Part shown: positions 35,175 through 46,727 of the stretch, piece after piece
How positions within the stretch are numbered: the first letter of the stretch is position 1
Layout of the letters: each line of letters starts with the position of its first letter
Assembly: GCA_958496175.1 (NCBI GenBank)
Contig: OY292274.1
Location: forward strand, 57,732,630-57,796,629
Reading direction: 5' to 3'
DNA length: 64,000 nucleotides
DNA from: Sisyra terminalis
Lineage: Eukaryota > Arthropoda > Insecta > Neuroptera > Sisyridae
Notes under the pieces: generated by a model
What the model was told of the DNA's origin: nothing
Database searches by the model: none
What the model saw: the letters and a program-made list of their open reading frames with translations, nothing else
Translations under genes and position numbers: made by a program

Positions 35175-36076
35175 TTATTGTATTACAAATTGCTGTAAAT
35201 ATTCAAGTTCTAACTCATGTAGTTTTGGTCCAGGAATAATCAATGAATGTAAAGGTTTCCCCATATCAATTTTCGATATTGCCTTAAGACTAGCGACAAC
35301 TATTTGCTGCTCTGGACTTCCAACACGACCAACACCAACGACTTGTGATTCAGGTGATAAAGTTTTTGAGTTCTCATGTTTAAGTTCCAAATTCTTTTTT
35401 TCAACTACAGCCATAAGTTGTATCGCAGCTTCACTAACGCTCATAAACCTTGGTGGCATATATTCTTTTTTCTTTTTTGTTAAGCTTTCTAACGTGGGTT
35501 CTTTTACTTTTATATCCAACAAGCAAAGAGTGTGAAGGCCTCGACTATAATTTCCTATAATTTTATCATAAAAACTATCCGGTTGCCAAGTTTCTGTCCA
35601 GTAAGGAATAGAAACGGTTTCTCCAAAACTATAAAGTTGAAGTCCTGTACAGCCCACTGCATTCAATATCGAAGCATTATGAACTACTTGATAAGGAACT
35701 TTCTTTTCATGAGCTCTTAAAACTAAATCGGTATGTGTAGTAGCACCAAAAGGATCTCCAACTACTAATAAAGCGATGTCCTTGTCTAATGCATCGTTTA
35801 ACATTTGATCTGCATCTTGCTCAACAAATTCCCTATCAGCAATAGTCACTTTTTTCCCGTAATACTCTTCCTGTAACAATATAAAAAACCATAAATATCA
35901 GTAGTTAAAAAAACATGCCAACTTTGGTTAAATTATAGTACCAGTTTCTCAACTCCAACAGTTAAGATAGATGTGTATGATTCCAAATATACTTGATGAC
36001 AATTCTTAATAATTTCTAAGCCTTTTACAGTTATATCCTTAACATCCCCTAATCCTAAACCTATCAAATAAAACAT
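35175..36076 (-). CDS. DPH5: Diphthine methyl ester synthase DPH5, 2 exons
   Basis: Exons 36076-35942 (45 codons) and 35870-35175 join in phase 0 to give 276 residues, close to the usual ~285. The start [19 protein letters not shown] is the family's N terminus; the open frame extends 14 codons upstream to another Met, but DPH5 proteins begin at this one. The block [18 protein letters not shown] is the S-adenosylmethionine-binding signature. [36 protein letters not shown] and [11 protein letters not shown] follow in family order. The enzyme methylates the modified histidine of elongation factor 2 during diphthamide synthesis in the cytosol. The donor (CTG|GTACTA) is weak, but the acceptor (TGTTACAG) restores the family sequence (GVEKL-EEYYGKK). 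Confidence 0.95.
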
Positions 36077-36850
36077 CTTATAAATTGTCCAACGAAATCT
36101 TATAAAAAATGAGAGCAATAAAGAGTTTAAATATTTTTTTTTCTATTTAAGATTTCAAAGATTTGAAGTACTTAATTGTAAATTGAATTATTTAGTCGAT
36201 TTATACACATTTGATTTTTGAACACATGTCAGGTGTCATATGGCCAAAGATACACCAAAAGGAAACCATGGAAACACTTAACTTTTAGTGTCCTCTAGTA
36301 TTTTAAAATGGTATCAATAATTACTTACAATACAATTGTTATGTAACAGACAGAGATCGAAATATTAGTTTCAATGTGATTCAGAAGATGGCACTCATTT
36401 ATGTGGCTAGTTTCATTATGGTTGTTCATCTACAAGTGCCGGTCGATTCAAATAATTCAATTTCATTGGTGGGTTTGGTGTGAAAAGTTTTACAACTTAA
36501 TTTTAAGAGTTGCCAAATTAAGTTTGAATATACTTTATAAAAATTAACTTTGATATTAACGGGGTAACTGTTTAAATCGTTTGAATTTATGGTCAGTGTT
36601 GCATTTCAACTTCGTATAATAAGATTCATACCAAATAAATGTGACCAAAGCATATATATTCATTTTTTCCATGGTAGTTGAAAACAGTTGGAAAGGTCTT
36701 TAAGACTTGTACTTTTTTTTTGGTTAATGATACTGGAGAGAATAATTATGCGTTTATCGGTAATTATAAAAACAGTTTCAAATAATCGGGCCAATAAATG
36801 CTTTTAATTGAATGAATTGTAAAAAGCGGGTAATATAAAGTGTTGAGAGG

Positions 36851-37098
36851 TTTCAAAGCAGGCCCTGCTCTAGCAAATTTGCCGCCCTGGGCAAGATGAA
36901 AAAATGCCGCCCCTTCAGGGTTGAAAAAACACAGAGTTTTAATATCACAAAATTTTTAATTTTTTGGAAAAATATTTTTTTAACTAAAAACTAATTTTTT
37001 CACATTTTTGTTCATATTGTATATCAAATATGACAAAATGCCGCCCCTGAAAGTTTCCGCCCCGGGCGACCGCCCCTAAAGCGGGGGCTGTTTCAAAG
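36851..37098. mobile_element. hAT-type MITE with perfect 8-bp target duplication
   Basis: TTTCAAAG occurs at 36851-36858 and 37091-37098. The element 36859-37090 starts CAGGCCCTGCTCTAGC and ends AAAGCGGGGGCTG. Subterminal GCCGCCCTGGGC and GCCCCGGGCGACCG are inverted. It is much more GC-rich than its surroundings. Confidence 0.85.
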
Positions 37099-37852
37099 TT
37101 ATGAAATTTAAAGCTTACGCAAAAATGAGTTTTTGAGTTATAAGTCCTTTCGCCATTCCCACACCGTCATTTTCTCATTTCAAATTGAAACGAGGGAATG
37201 ACTTTATATGAGGGAATAGTTTTTAAACTAGTTAAACTTGATTTTTTTTATTTCTTTGCTTATTTAATCCGGCACGTGCCCCCCTAAGATATTCAGAAGT
37301 AAATCATTATCAGTATATTAAGAAATAAATCAAATTATTAGAGTTGCTAAATATATATATGAATAAATTTCTAATGATATGAAATAAACTATTTATTGTA
37401 AAAGTTATTCTTTATTTTTTTCCTGTCCGCCCCTTATGCCCCCCCCCCTCAGGAAAATATCCTGTATCCGCCGTTGTTAAGGAGAATGATTTATTTGCTA
37501 TATTTTTTATCTAATTTATTAGAAAAGGTAAGTCTTAAGATTGTGTTCCAATGAATAAAACTTAACTAGGGTCTCAAAATTCTCCAGTATTAGACCGAGA
37601 ATCAAAGATATAGCTTGTCCACATTTTAGATAATAAATCTATATGAAACACTAATAAGTTATTAACAGTATGTACTTTTCATTTACCTTTTCATATTACC
37701 TCAGTTCATTTTTATTTTTATATTATTTTGAACAAGCATATAAATTTGAATTTATACTTCTGTTTTTCGCCTATTTTACTTTACAACCTACATATTACAT
37801 ATTTTAATATGAAGTCGAATATTATAATACCGATTTAATTAATATACTTGAC

Positions 37853-39151
37853 TTAATACTCAATGCCGAGCCTATAAGTGTAGGCCGCCCGTCTTAAAGA
37901 TATCTATTTTTTGGGAAAATCGCAACTTATTGTAATTTTTAATTTTAATCGACGAAAAACAAAGGTAATCTTAGTTCGTACACATATATATTTTGTATCT
38001 ATAACTAGCCATATACCAAATGTATAGCCGGTATTTTCCATAGTTTAATCCATTTTTCATTGGACAGGATATTCGTTAAAAATTGATCTCATTTTAATTT
38101 AAAAATTCAAATCGTCTTTTAAAGGTGAAAAACTGAATTTGATGGATAGCTTTCTATCTTCTTTAAAGCTTACTACATCATGTTCTTGGTCCGAATGATG
38201 TCCACCTTGTTTTTCGCTATCACCATCTTCGTGAAATTCGTTTGTAGTGTGCCCTTTTTCATGTTCTCCATCTTCCGAAAACCATAAAGAAAATTGTCGC
38301 ATTATTATACGACAAACAAAGAATACCTATTGATATGTTACATGTGATTTTTTTCCCTTCTTCCGATTTAAAACCTTCATTTTCCTCACTGTAATCAGTA
38401 ATTAAAGTAATTAGGTTTAATTTGGAATAATTTTGCTTATTTCAACTATACCAATATATGTCGAAATTTAATGCACAAAATGTTAAGGTTATTTAGGGCT
38501 TCCTAATAGCGATTTACAACTATTTTTTTGTTCCCCGAAAATTCTATAAAACCGTTTGTACGGTTAGCGGAATTTTGTCATTATTTGTTATTATTAATTT
38601 TTTAGTTTGAAAAAATCGGATAAACCTGTTTTAAGTTATGTTAAATTATATCGAGTGACGTACCCAAATTTCAAACTTATTCAAAATTTCAATCACTTGA
38701 ACATTGAGGAAAACGTTTTGTTCGAAAAATCGGTTCATAAAACTTTTTAGGCTTTTCAAAAGATTTTCTCAGTTAAAACCGTTAAAGTAATTTGCCAGGA
38801 GCTCGATGTTCGAAAATAGTACGAGTTGTGGTTAAAATACGTTACATTAACTACATACTATTTAAACACACATTGTTACATTTGATTATTGAAACATTTC
38901 ATAACGGTCAATATTTAAATCATTAAAATACGTGTCATCTCGGAAGTGTTTTGAATACTATGATATTTAAATTCCAATATTCGATTTTTTGCTTTTCACT
39001 TTCATTTTTTGGCGGCTTAACCTAATAACTATTAAAGTTTAGATTTTTTTTTGATAAAACTTTAAGCAGACTAGGGCCGCCCCTTATTTTAGCCGTCCGT
39101 GTGCTGTAGGTACACAGCCTGCACCCCTGCTAGGATCGGCCTGTTAATACT
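37853..39151. mobile_element. Non-autonomous hAT element carrying a captured gene fragment
   Basis: The 8-bp duplication TTAATACT (37853-37860 and 39144-39151) bounds a 1283-bp element. The left end CAATGCCGAGCCTATAAG and the right end (complement) CAGGCCGATCCTAGCAG are hAT-like and imperfect. Subterminal GGCCGCCCGTCTTAAAG and GGCGGCCCTAGTCTGCTTAAAG correspond. Inside, 38165-38398 is a copy of part of the acidic secreted protein gene 2 kb away. No transposase is visible. Confidence 0.8.
38165..38398 (-). pseudogene. Captured, broken copy of exon 2 end, intron and exon 3 of the acidic protein gene
   Basis: On the minus strand it aligns with 40768-40476 in the gene at 41880-39986 (shared peptide strings DYSEENEG and HEDGDSEK-GGHHSD). 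It differs by a 2-base loss that shifts the exon 2 frame. The exon 3 acceptor changed from TGTAG to TATGG, the donor from GTAAGA to GTAACA, and about 57 bases (19 codons) are deleted inside exon 3. It retains the intron, so it was copied from DNA and not from mRNA. An ORF of 67 codons (38302-38099) crosses it but is probably fortuitous. Confidence 0.8.
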
Positions 39152-39985
39152 TCATAATTATAATTGGTATTTTCGTAAAAATGTTATTAAATAATATTCG
39201 AAAATTTTATTTATGTTAAATAATTAATCTTAGCAAAATATGTGAACGATATTTCTTTAATCTTTTATTAAATTTTACACAGTAATAATAATCTTTGTTA
39301 TCCTACAATTTGTTTTAACAACATAAAATCAGCAAGCCATATAAAAACCACAACATTTTCAAACTTTGATAATTATATGGAATGATAACAATTGAATAAA
39401 AATGAAAATATTGTTTTAAATTCTACCGAAAGTACAATAAACTTTTTAAACTAATATTACAATGAATTCAATGTAGAACACTTTTATTTGATTAAAACAT
39501 AAATACGTCTCTGTTTTTACTATAGTTGTTCCTTAAGCTATTGATTAAAATTAGAGATTCAGATATTAAAACTAAAACTTTCTTAACCGTTTTAGAAATA
39601 TTTTTTCAGTCTATGATAAGAAAAAAATGTGATAAGTGGGATAACATTTTTTTGAACACTTTGGTTGCTTAATTTCTTTTGAGATTTAGAGTGATAAGGA
39701 TAATTTTGAACTTTGCCTTGAAAATCTAAACTTTAAACAAATCAGTAAAAATCTTTAACGAGTTCTTCAAAGATTGTTTTCCATGTGAATATAATTCAAT
39801 GGCATAATTATTAAATAATTTTCACATTGAATGGATTCTGCCACACTTGCAACAAATACTATTTAATTTTTTCTTCTGCTATTAGAGCAATTTATAAATG
39901 TATTAAGTTGGATTTGAAAGTAGAAGATAATAATTAAGAATATGGAAATGATCATCGGGAAATGATTAAAGAAGAATTTTATTAA

Positions 39986-41880
39986 TCAATACTTGAGAAT
40001 TATAAATCCATCATCTTTCTTTTTCTTGGTTATTTTTTTATTTCCTTTGTGAATAGCATACTGTTTATATCCTTCTCCAGTATTTTTGTCCTCATCATAA
40101 TTTACTCCTTGATTTTCGGAACCCTTTTGTTTATATTTTCCTTCATCGTTTTTCTTAATTAAATGTTTATGCTTTGACGAACCACCCTAGAAAAAAATTG
40201 TTTTGTATTAAGTTTTGAGATTCATGCTATAATTTCTTGATTTTTTCGATGGTGTTCCTTCAGTATTTCGATATTAATTAATTACGTAGGAAACAAGGTA
40301 AATCGCTATAACAGAGTTGTTTAGTGCTGGCTTTATTGGATTGGGTTATAAAACATTTTGTTTCCTTAATTTCCCGTTAATGAAATAAGTCTAATTATCG
40401 TCTAACCAATTAACAGTAAAAGTACGAGAAAGGAAATTCCATCAAGAAATGCAATTTTAGGTCAATATATTTATTAAGCTTACTCCATCATGTTCGTGGT
40501 CCGAATGATGTCCACCGTGTTTTTCGCTATCACCATCTTCGTGAAATTCATCGTAAAATTCATAATTTTTTTCAAATTCGTCTATTTTTTCGATATCATG
40601 CATCCCATTTGTAGTGTGCCCTTTTTCGTGTTCTCCATCTTCCGAAAACTACAAAGAAAATTGTCGCATTACTATAAGACAAATCAAGAATATCTATTGA
40701 TATCTTACATGTGATTTTTTCTCCCCTTCTTCCGATTTCGAACCTTCATTTTCTTCACTGTAATCAGAGTGGTGGTTCTTCTTTGCCCCATCAGTGTTAT
40801 CATACTGGTCTAGAGCTTTTTCTTTTTGGTGATGTCCTTTTAAGGACTTTTCATTTTTATGATAGCCATCGTATGCTTTCTTTCCATTTTTTTCGCTTTC
40901 ATGGTTCTTATTACTTTCAAATCCAGCAAGTTGTTTTTCCTTAAATTTTTGTGGGACCTTTTTTTCGGGTGATTTTTCTTCATGGTTCTGTTTTGTTGGT
41001 AATGGAATTGTATTTGCCTCATAGACCGTTTCTTCCGCTTTATTGTCCTTAGGGTTATGCAGCACTAATTTGTCTGTTGCATTAACTTCAATAGGATGGA
41101 ATTGGCTTTCAGCCTCTTCGTCTGTTTCATAATCGTAATTTATTTCCTCGTTTTTCCCATCGTCTTCTTCTTCTTCTTCTTCATCCTCGTAATCTTCATC
41201 GTTTTTATACTCTTCTTCTTCATCATCCTCATCTACTCCATCTTCTTCATCTTCTTCGTCTTCCTTCTCTTGATCTTTATATTGTTTTCTACGTATCAAA
41301 CCATCATCAAAATCTTTTTCCGATTCTTTTTTATTTTTATCTTCCGAATCATAACTAAAGTCTTCAAGATTTTCATATATGTTATCTTTATCATTATTTG
41401 AATCTACTTCTTTTTCTTCCACGTCCTCATCGTTATCTTCTCTGTCTTCTTGCTCTTCTTGCTCTTCTTCATTTTCTTCTTCCTCTTCCTCTTTCTCTTG
41501 TTCTTTTTCTGTTTTTGAAACATTTGAATTCAAGAAATCTTTTTTATAGAGTTCATTATCAAATTGGATTGGACTACGTGGCTCTTTGATTTGAATAACT
41601 TCACTTGCAGAGCTACGGAAAAAATCGATTAACATTTTAATTTTTTTTATATTTTTTTGAAAACTCACTTCGTTTTTCCAAAATCATTTTTTATTTCTTC
41701 AGTTGGTTGTTTCGCAAAAGGACGTGGTTCTTGCCACTGATGAACACTTTCTATAGAATAAACTGCAGGAATTGCAATGCGATCCGATGCTGCCTCATCA
41801 CTGTCTTCTTTGGCAACGACAACTTTGAAAACATTATAGAATGTTACAAATATGACAATGAAATTAACAATCACTTTCAT
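39986..41880 (-). CDS. Secreted, highly acidic His/Lys/Glu-rich protein, 4 exons, 493 aa
   Basis: Minus-strand exons are 41880-41669, 41612-40709, 40648-40484 and 40186-39986, with GT/AG borders (GTGAGT, GTAAGA, GTAAGC; CCGTAG, TTTGTAG, TTCTAG) and consistent phases. MKVIVNFIVIFVTFYNVFKVVVA is a signal peptide. An upstream in-frame ATG (41946) lies only a few bases from a TATA box and is unlikely to be used. Residues about 100-220 are almost pure Glu/Asp with some Lys. Later parts are Lys/His/Gly-rich (GGHHSDHEHD) and the C terminus is basic (KKKKDDGF). No known domain is seen. Composition recalls luminal calcium-binding His-rich proteins or extracellular mineral/matrix-binding proteins, but this is only an analogy. 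Part of the gene was copied into a nearby hAT element. Confidence 0.8.
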
Positions 41881-41951
41881 TGCAAAACGTTCACACCATG
41901 ATTGTGGTACCAGCGATTTTATAATAATCAGATTTTTCGAGTACACTTCTT

Positions 41952-41961
41952 CTTTTATATA
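41952..41961 (-). promoter_or_regulatory. TATA box of the acidic secreted protein gene
   Basis: TATATAAAAG on the minus strand, 72 bases upstream of the chosen start codon at 41880. A start site 30 bases downstream would leave a ~40-base 5' leader and would exclude the upstream ATG at 41946. Confidence 0.6.
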
Positions 41962-42647
41962 TAGATAATAGGTGAATCAATTTTTCTGCTAGATTGAATT
42001 CGCAAGAAAGAATATCAGTCAATCAATTACCTATTGATTTTTTATAATTACAAAATGTGATTTTATTAGAGAACTGCACAAAACCCTACTTTCTAAAATT
42101 GACATTTTCGGCTTCGTAAAGCATGACGAACATCAAAATATTCAGTTATGCGGTTAATTTTTCTTTTTATTTTCATCCAGTCTTCCTGTCTGAATAAAAT
42201 ACATATATAACATTATTTGTATCAAAGTTAAGAAAGAAAAAGTAACAAAATATTAATTTTGGCCAAATTTAATTAGTTAATTGATACCAATTATGAAAAA
42301 ATTCTACCTTTTATGTTAGAAAATATTTAAACAATAGGATTATTTTTCACTCTAGGGTAATTGAAATCCGTAAATTGAGAAATTTGGAAAATTTGGTTAT
42401 TACGACATTCGAATTTACTGCGTTTAGAAGTAAACGAAGATCTTTTGCTCTATTGTATAATTTTGTTTAATGGTGTAGCAAACTTGTTGGTCAATGGATT
42501 TGTTACCAAACAAAACTTGGTTTTTCATGTGAGACAAATTTTCATAAAAATTCGGTGATTTTCATTAGGAAATTTTGGTTCTTTCTGGAAAAATTTGAGC
42601 CCATTATATCATATCAATTTGGCAATAAAACGTTACTACCATTCGAC

Positions 42648-43378
42648 ATAAGGGGTTATATACAGTTAGAATTTTCAAAAAAACGATTTTTTTTTAATTT
42701 TATTTTCTTAATGTAAATATATTTAAGAATACATACAGAAAATTTCATATCGTTCCGGTGAATATTTTCGAAGTTACACGCAAATTTGAAAAGGCATTTT
42801 TATCCTATGTAAAGTGCTTCTCAAACTTTAAACGCGGTTTTCTCAAAATGATGTTTTCAAAGTCGGTGACCAACATTACTCCAAAACGGCTAAACTGATT
42901 AGTCCCAAATTTTAACTCGAGCTTCTTAAATATATTTTTTTAGTAATTAATCGAAGATTTTTTCTCACCGATAAATATATTTTTTTATAAACAATTTAAG
43001 GCTGAAATTTTGGTCAAAAATCGATTTTTTTTTTGAAAAACCGCCATTTTGTCAAAAAAAAATATTTTGCATATTTCTTCGACTAATTGCTAGATTTAAT
43101 ATTATTTTAACGAAATCTGTTTGATTTTTTAAATTCAGAAGATCCAGTTCAGAGATATAGTGATCACCGCAAAACGTCTTTTTTGAGAGGAGCTCCCGGG
43201 GATCAGCTGTAGCTCCTTTCCAAATAAATATTTTTACTAATACTAAGTCTTAAAATACAGTTAAAAGGTACTATAATATGTGTGCAAATTTTTAGATCAA
43301 TAAATTTAAAAGTTTTCTCGGAACAAATTCTGGAAAATTCGTTTTTTTTCGGCCTTCCAACTGTATATAACCCCATAA
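42648..43378. mobile_element. TIR element of unassigned superfamily, 4-bp duplication ATAA
   Basis: Element 42652-43374 starts GGGGTTATATACAGTTAGAA and ends with the complement TTCCAACTGTATATAACCCC. It is flanked by ATAA on both sides (42648-42651, 43375-43378). Its interior is AT-rich with long T and A runs and no coding region. The superfamily is uncertain; a 4-bp duplication would fit Sola-like elements among others. Confidence 0.7.
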
Positions 43379-44162
43379 AGGTAACAGGAGAAGCAGCTGG
43401 AGACTGTAGTAGTTAGGATCTTCAAAAAAGAAAAATATAATTTTTTTGCACTACTTTATTCTAAATTACTAAAAAAAAATATTTAAACTAATTATCGCAG
43501 AAGGACTGAGCTTAATTAATTAATTAATCATTAATTCCAAAATGACAAATCAAAACCAATTAACACCGTGAAAATAAAATAAAATATCAATTTTTACACG
43601 ATCTGCATAGTAGCGTAATGAGTTTAAGTTAAATTACTTGCATAAATGAAGTTATATTATGTAATGATTAATTATTTAATTAACATATTGTTTACTAAGT
43701 CCAGACTATTGTTAACCCAATACGGTAAAGAATGCAATAGTTCTTCGACTAAAAAAATATAATTTTCCATATTTTTATTCTGTGAAATACATTGCAATGA
43801 AAAGTTCTCATTTTTGATAAAAGTGGGTAATTATCACACATAATTTTGATTAGAAATGCGGTTTTTTGTTTGTAAGAACAATTCTTGTTTATTTCATATT
43901 CATAATCATAATTAATTTGTGTCAATTTTAAAGAATTCTACAACACCCTTATCATATTATGTAGTAAAGAAACCTTGATTTATTTTAATACTTTATCTAA
44001 AATTGATTATTGAATGTTAAAGATAAAGAGATACGATATAAACTTCTAATTTAAGAATTCTTTTCATATTTCTCTTGACAACACTTTCGAGGAAAGTATC
44101 TAATTCTTGTCTTTTATTTGAATCATTAATTACTATTAATATTAGTTAAATTTCACATTAAA

Positions 44163-46257
44163 ATGGCATCTTTACCCGTTACACTTGAAACGGTTTTTAG
44201 GTATAAAATTTGAATTTTTTGTAGTATTTAATAAGTTTTAAAATTGGTAAACATATTCAGAGGACTAGGATCAAATAATAATCAGTTAAAACTTTATTTT
44301 TTACATGCGCATGTAATAAATCAAGTCTTAACTGATTATTATTTGATCCTAGTCCTCTGAATATTTTTACCAATCTATCATCATCGAGGATCTGAAATTT
44401 TACAATAAAGTTTTAAAATGTTTTATTTTTAGCCATATCAAAGCCCATAAACATGATTATATCAAAAATTTAAAAGATGCTGTGGCCATTAAATCCGTTT
44501 CTGCATGGCCTGATTATCGTCCTGCCGTTGTTAAAATGGTAAAACATGTAAAAGATTTGTTACAAGCACTTGGAACTGAAGTTGAACTATGTGAAATTGG
44601 CGAACAAACTCTTCCGAATGGAACGAAAATTCCTTTGCCTCCTGTTTTACTGGGAACTCTTGGCAAAGATCCAGCTAAGAAAACTTTATGTATCTATGGA
44701 CACTTAGATGTGCAACCTGCTGTTAAGGAAGATGGTTGGAATAGTGAACCTTTTGAGTTAACCGAAAAAAATGATAAGCTTTATGGCCGAGGGTCGAGTG
44801 ATGATAAAGGACCAGTTTTGTGTTGGATTCATGCAATTCAAGCTTACAAAGAAAACAATATTGCTCTTCCGGTTAATATTAAGTTTGTGTTTGAAGGGAT
44901 GGAAGAATCGGGAAGTGAAGGATTGGATGAGTTGCTCTTTGCGAAGAAGAATACATTTTTGGCTGATGTTGACTATGTTTGTGTTTCGGATAATTATTGG
45001 TTGGGAACAAAAAAACCATGCATCACGTATGGACTTCGCGGAATTTGTTATTTTCAAATGGAAGTGGAATGCGCTTCAAAAGATCTTCATAGTGGTGTAT
45101 TTGGAGGAGCAATGTATGTTTTAATAGGGTTTGATTGAAGATTAACTAGTAGCTTCAATTTTGGAGACCAAAATATCTCCGGTCATTGTCTTATAAAAGC
45201 CAAAAGTTAAAGATTTGGCCAAAATAAAACGTTTATTTCTTTGTCGAATTTGATTGAAAATTTGAAAGGCTTATGGGTTTTGATCTCGGTCGAAACTTTT
45301 TTTCGGGGGTGATTTGACTTTTAATTTTGTTTTTATTTGTATATTGATCGTAGAGGAAGCATCAGTTGGACCCTTATTTTCTATTCATAAGAAATTTAAA
45401 AAATGTAAACCTTTGATTTTTAAAATTTTAGTCACGAGGGAATGTCTGATTTGATTTACTTATTGAGTACGTTGACGGATAAAAATGGGAAAATCTTGAT
45501 TGAAAATATTGACAAAGATGTAGCACCGATGGTGGCAAAAGAGGAGGAAATTTATAACAAAATTGATTTTGATGTGAACGAGTTCCGTAACGATTTAGGC
45601 GCATCACGTCTTTTGCATAACGAAGATAAAAATAAAATTCTTATGCATCGCTGGCGTTTTCCCTCATTATCGATACATGGTATCGAAGGCGCTTTCAGCG
45701 AACCTGGACAAAAGACGGTTATTCCTCGAAAAGTAATTGGGAAATTTTCTATTCGAATTGTTCCCAATCAAACTCCTGCGCAAGTGGAGGAATGCGTAGT
45801 GAAATACATTCAAAAGAAATGGGATGAAAGAGCTAGTCCCAATCTAATGAAGGTAACTTGTAAATATTATTTTTTTCTTTTACAATTAAATTTATTTTGA
45901 AGGTTTATATGTGTCACGGAGGCAAACCATGGACAGAAGATCCAAATCATCCTCATTATTCAGCAGGGCGTAAAGCTGTTAAATATGTGTACGGGGTTGA
46001 TCCAGATTTAACTCGAGAAGGTGGTTCAATTCCTGTCACCTTAACATTACAAGAAGTTACAGGAAAAAATGTTTTGCTACTCCCAATTGGAGCTTCAGAC
46101 GATGGAGCTCATTCCCAAAATGAAAAAATTGATGTTCGAAATTACATTGAAGGGGTAATATTATTTAGATGATAAATATTAAATCAAAAACTATTAATAA
46201 TTTTTTTTGTAGACAAAATTACTAGCCGCATATTTATATGAAGTAGGTAATTTATAA
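44163..46257 (+). CDS. CNDP2: Cytosolic non-specific dipeptidase (M20 family, CNDP2-like), 5 exons, 478 aa
   Basis: Exons are 44163-44200, 44433-45113, 45432-45852, 45903-46154 and 46213-46257, with all phases matching. Length equals the family (about 475). The order of motifs is [20 protein letters not shown] (zinc His and Asp), [10 protein letters not shown] (bridging Asp), [14 protein letters not shown] (catalytic and zinc Glu), CVSDNYWLG (zinc Asp), DLHSGVFGG (His that stabilises the transition state), [29 protein letters not shown] and [10 protein letters not shown] (last zinc His). All metal ligands are present. The enzyme hydrolyses dipeptides such as Cys-Gly in the cytosol, in glutathione turnover and amino-acid recycling. 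A fold-back element occupies most of intron 1, 13 bases from the acceptor. It converges with the MIP gene. Confidence 0.96.
44233..44419. mobile_element. Fold-back element K in intron 1 of the dipeptidase gene
   Basis: Arms of about 50 bp (ATTGGTAAACATATTCAGAGG on the left against CCTCTGAATATTTTTACCAAT on the right) flank a 30-base loop containing TTTACATGCGCATGTAA. A 12-bp direct repeat AAGTTTTAAAAT (44233-44244 and 44408-44419) may be the target duplication; because it is A/T-only, chance cannot be excluded. No hammerhead-like core is visible. Confidence 0.65.
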
Positions 46258-46290
46258 AATCGTGAATGAAACACAAAATGGGAGAAAAGG

Positions 46291-46296
46291 AATAAA
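46291..46296 (+). terminator. Candidate polyadenylation signal of the dipeptidase gene
   Basis: AATAAA 34 bases after the stop codon at 46257. Confidence 0.5.
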
Positions 46297-46521
46297 GAAA
46301 ATTGAAACCTTTAAAAGAACGCTGCCAAAACAATATTTTCACAATCGCAAGAACAGAAAACAAAGAATTTTGTTAAAACTAAATAAAGAACACAAATTAT
46401 TATGAATAAATTAATAATTCATTTCTTTATCACATTCTCATCTTTGTCACACCATACAGAGTATTATTACAACTAATTTTTTGCTTTATATATTTGCAGT
46501 TTTATTATAGCCATTAATACT

Positions 46522-46527
46522 TTTATT
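46522..46527 (-). terminator. Candidate polyadenylation signal of the MIP gene
   Basis: AATAAA on the minus strand about 200 bases past the MIP stop at 46728. The 3' regions of the two convergent genes are separated by about 225 bases between signals. Confidence 0.4.
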
Positions 46528-46727
46528 TTTGATAAAATGTTCAAATCATATTTTAAAACTAATAAATTATATAGGGATACACATTATTTTATATATATAT
46601 TATATTTTTTTAATTACATAATATTTAACATTTAAAACACATGTACAGTTTTCGAGAGCGAAAAATTGAGGAAGAGAGAAATGTGATAAACTGTCGTCTC
46701 CAAACTGATTGCTTGAAAGTTTCGGGT

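Noticed and set aside
38099..38302. 67-codon open frame resembling exon 3 of the acidic protein gene
   Set aside because: It reads through a copied fragment whose splice sites are destroyed, inside a hAT element. Treated as pseudogene, not gene.
41880..41946. Upstream in-frame ATG for the acidic protein gene
   Set aside because: It lies within a few bases of a TATATAAAAG box, probably before the transcription start, and would hide the signal peptide.
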